Shown here piece after piece: positions 32,511 to 32,889 of a DNA stretch of 32,889 bases. Numbering within the stretch: position 1 is the stretch's first letter; every line of letters begins with the position of its first letter. This DNA comes from Novosphingobium organovorum (GTDB taxonomy: Bacteria; Pseudomonadota; Alphaproteobacteria; Sphingomonadales; Sphingomonadaceae). Both the position numbers and the translations under genes were made by a program. Location: positions 55,892 to 88,780 of the forward strand of contig NZ_JALHLF010000009.1 of the NCBI RefSeq assembly GCF_022832435.1, written 5' to 3'. The notes beneath the pieces were generated by a model, which was not told the DNA's origin, ran no database searches, and saw only the letters and a list, made by a program, of their open reading frames with translations.

Positions 32511-32889
32511 ATGGCAAGGCATTGCAATGGTGCGATAACATTAGCATTTTGCGCCATGCTCCTGGCCGGATGCGTAACCGGGAGGACGCCGGAAAATCCC
32601 CCACAGGCAACCTGGATGTACCAGGAAGACCCCTTCCACCTGGCGGCCTGCACGCCCGGCGCCGCCCCGGCCGATTTCGCGCCCGGCGAGGAAGTCCCCG
32701 CCACCGCGCTCGCGGGGCAGACGCTCGAACTGGGCCCCGGCGATCGCCTGCGCATTCGCCTGGCGGGTGACACCGCTCTGGTCACGGGCAACTATGTCAT
32801 TGCCGCCGATGGCACGATCGCGCTGCCCGGCACCGCCCCGCTGGCGCTCGCAGGCCTCAGCCCGCAGGCGGCGCGCGACGCGGTGCAGG
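32511..32889 (+). CDS. polysaccharide biosynthesis/export lipoprotein, Wza-like (partial, 3' end outside window)
   Basis: 126 codons visible from ATG 32511. The leader ends in a lipobox LLAGC with the lipidated Cys at 21. After a Pro-rich linker comes the Poly_export domain start: LELGPGDRLRIRLAGDTALVTGNYVIAADGTIALPG, where GPGDRLRI and V-x-x-DGTI-x-LP are the usual family marks. Such proteins form the outer-membrane channel for capsule or exopolysaccharide. The insert between lipobox and domain (about 60 residues) is longer than in many Wza proteins and has one Cys (C47). It is probably the first gene of an exopolysaccharide cluster to the right. Confidence 0.88.
   Translation, partial: MARHCNGAITLAFCAMLLAGCVTGRTPENPPQATWMYQEDPFHLAACTPGAAPADFAPGEEVPATALAGQTLELGPGDRLRIRLAGDTALVTGNYVIAADGTIALPGTAPLALAGLSPQAARDAVQ

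Noticed and set aside
32512..32526. TGGCA...TTGC pattern resembling a sigma-54 promoter
   Set aside because: The GG-to-GC spacing is one base short and the element lies inside the start of the lipoprotein coding sequence.
1..32889. CRISPR arrays, tRNA or rRNA genes, insertion sequences
   Set aside because: No regularly spaced repeats, cloverleaf-like segments, ribosomal RNA stretches or transposase genes were seen by eye.

Overview
The window is high-G+C bacterial DNA. Dense coding, many ATGA/TGATG stop-start overlaps and the gene content fit a nitrogen-fixing alphaproteobacterium. A member of the Sphingomonadales (Novosphingobium-like) is my best guess, but that is an inference from gene content, not from a marker gene.

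Region 1 (1-4900, minus strand) is the edge of a nif regulon. It has two transcription units, nifB-fdx (the fdx is cut by the window start) and fdx-LRV/FeS protein-nifT-SIR2-like gene. Each is headed by a readable sigma-54 -24/-12 element with an upstream NifA-type TGT-N10-ACA site. A small secreted or anchored protein of unknown function lies between the two units.

Region 2 (5000-9340) is a molybdenum module. A large outer-membrane beta-barrel gene (minus) is divergent from modABC (plus), and a short modE faces modC tail to tail. Both sides of the divergent intergenic region carry the same ModE-like operator (CTATAT-N8-ATATAG type), which suggests the porin is co-regulated with molybdate uptake. 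Molybdate feeds the FeMo-cofactor that NifB starts.

Region 3 (9600-17160) is amino-acid catabolism. It holds a TetR/BetI-like regulator, a LysR regulator, and a divergent operon encoding a DUF1338 2-oxoadipate dioxygenase/decarboxylase (HglS-like), an FAD-linked D-2-hydroxyglutarate dehydrogenase, an AstC/ArgD aminotransferase, a decayed astA and AstD. The astA remnant lacks its N-terminal part and its core and carries an 11-bp tandem duplication that breaks the frame.

Region 4 (17167-25428) is a compact benzoate/catechol ortho-cleavage operon on the minus strand: catB-catC-catA-benA-benB-benD-pcaD-ferredoxin reductase. It is divergent from a CatM/BenM-type LysR gene and has a perfect ATAC-N7-GTAT operator between them. 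The usual benC reductase is absent; a stand-alone FAD reductase sits in its place.

Region 5 (25430-32889) holds a CHAP-domain exported protein with a strong terminator, a ZIP-family metal transporter, and an NtrC-type response regulator followed by a MASE1/PAS/hybrid histidine kinase with REC and Hpt domains (a complete phosphorelay). At the right edge is the start of a polysaccharide-export lipoprotein. The kinase appears to start at a non-canonical ATC codon. I saw no tRNA, rRNA, CRISPR array or insertion sequence.
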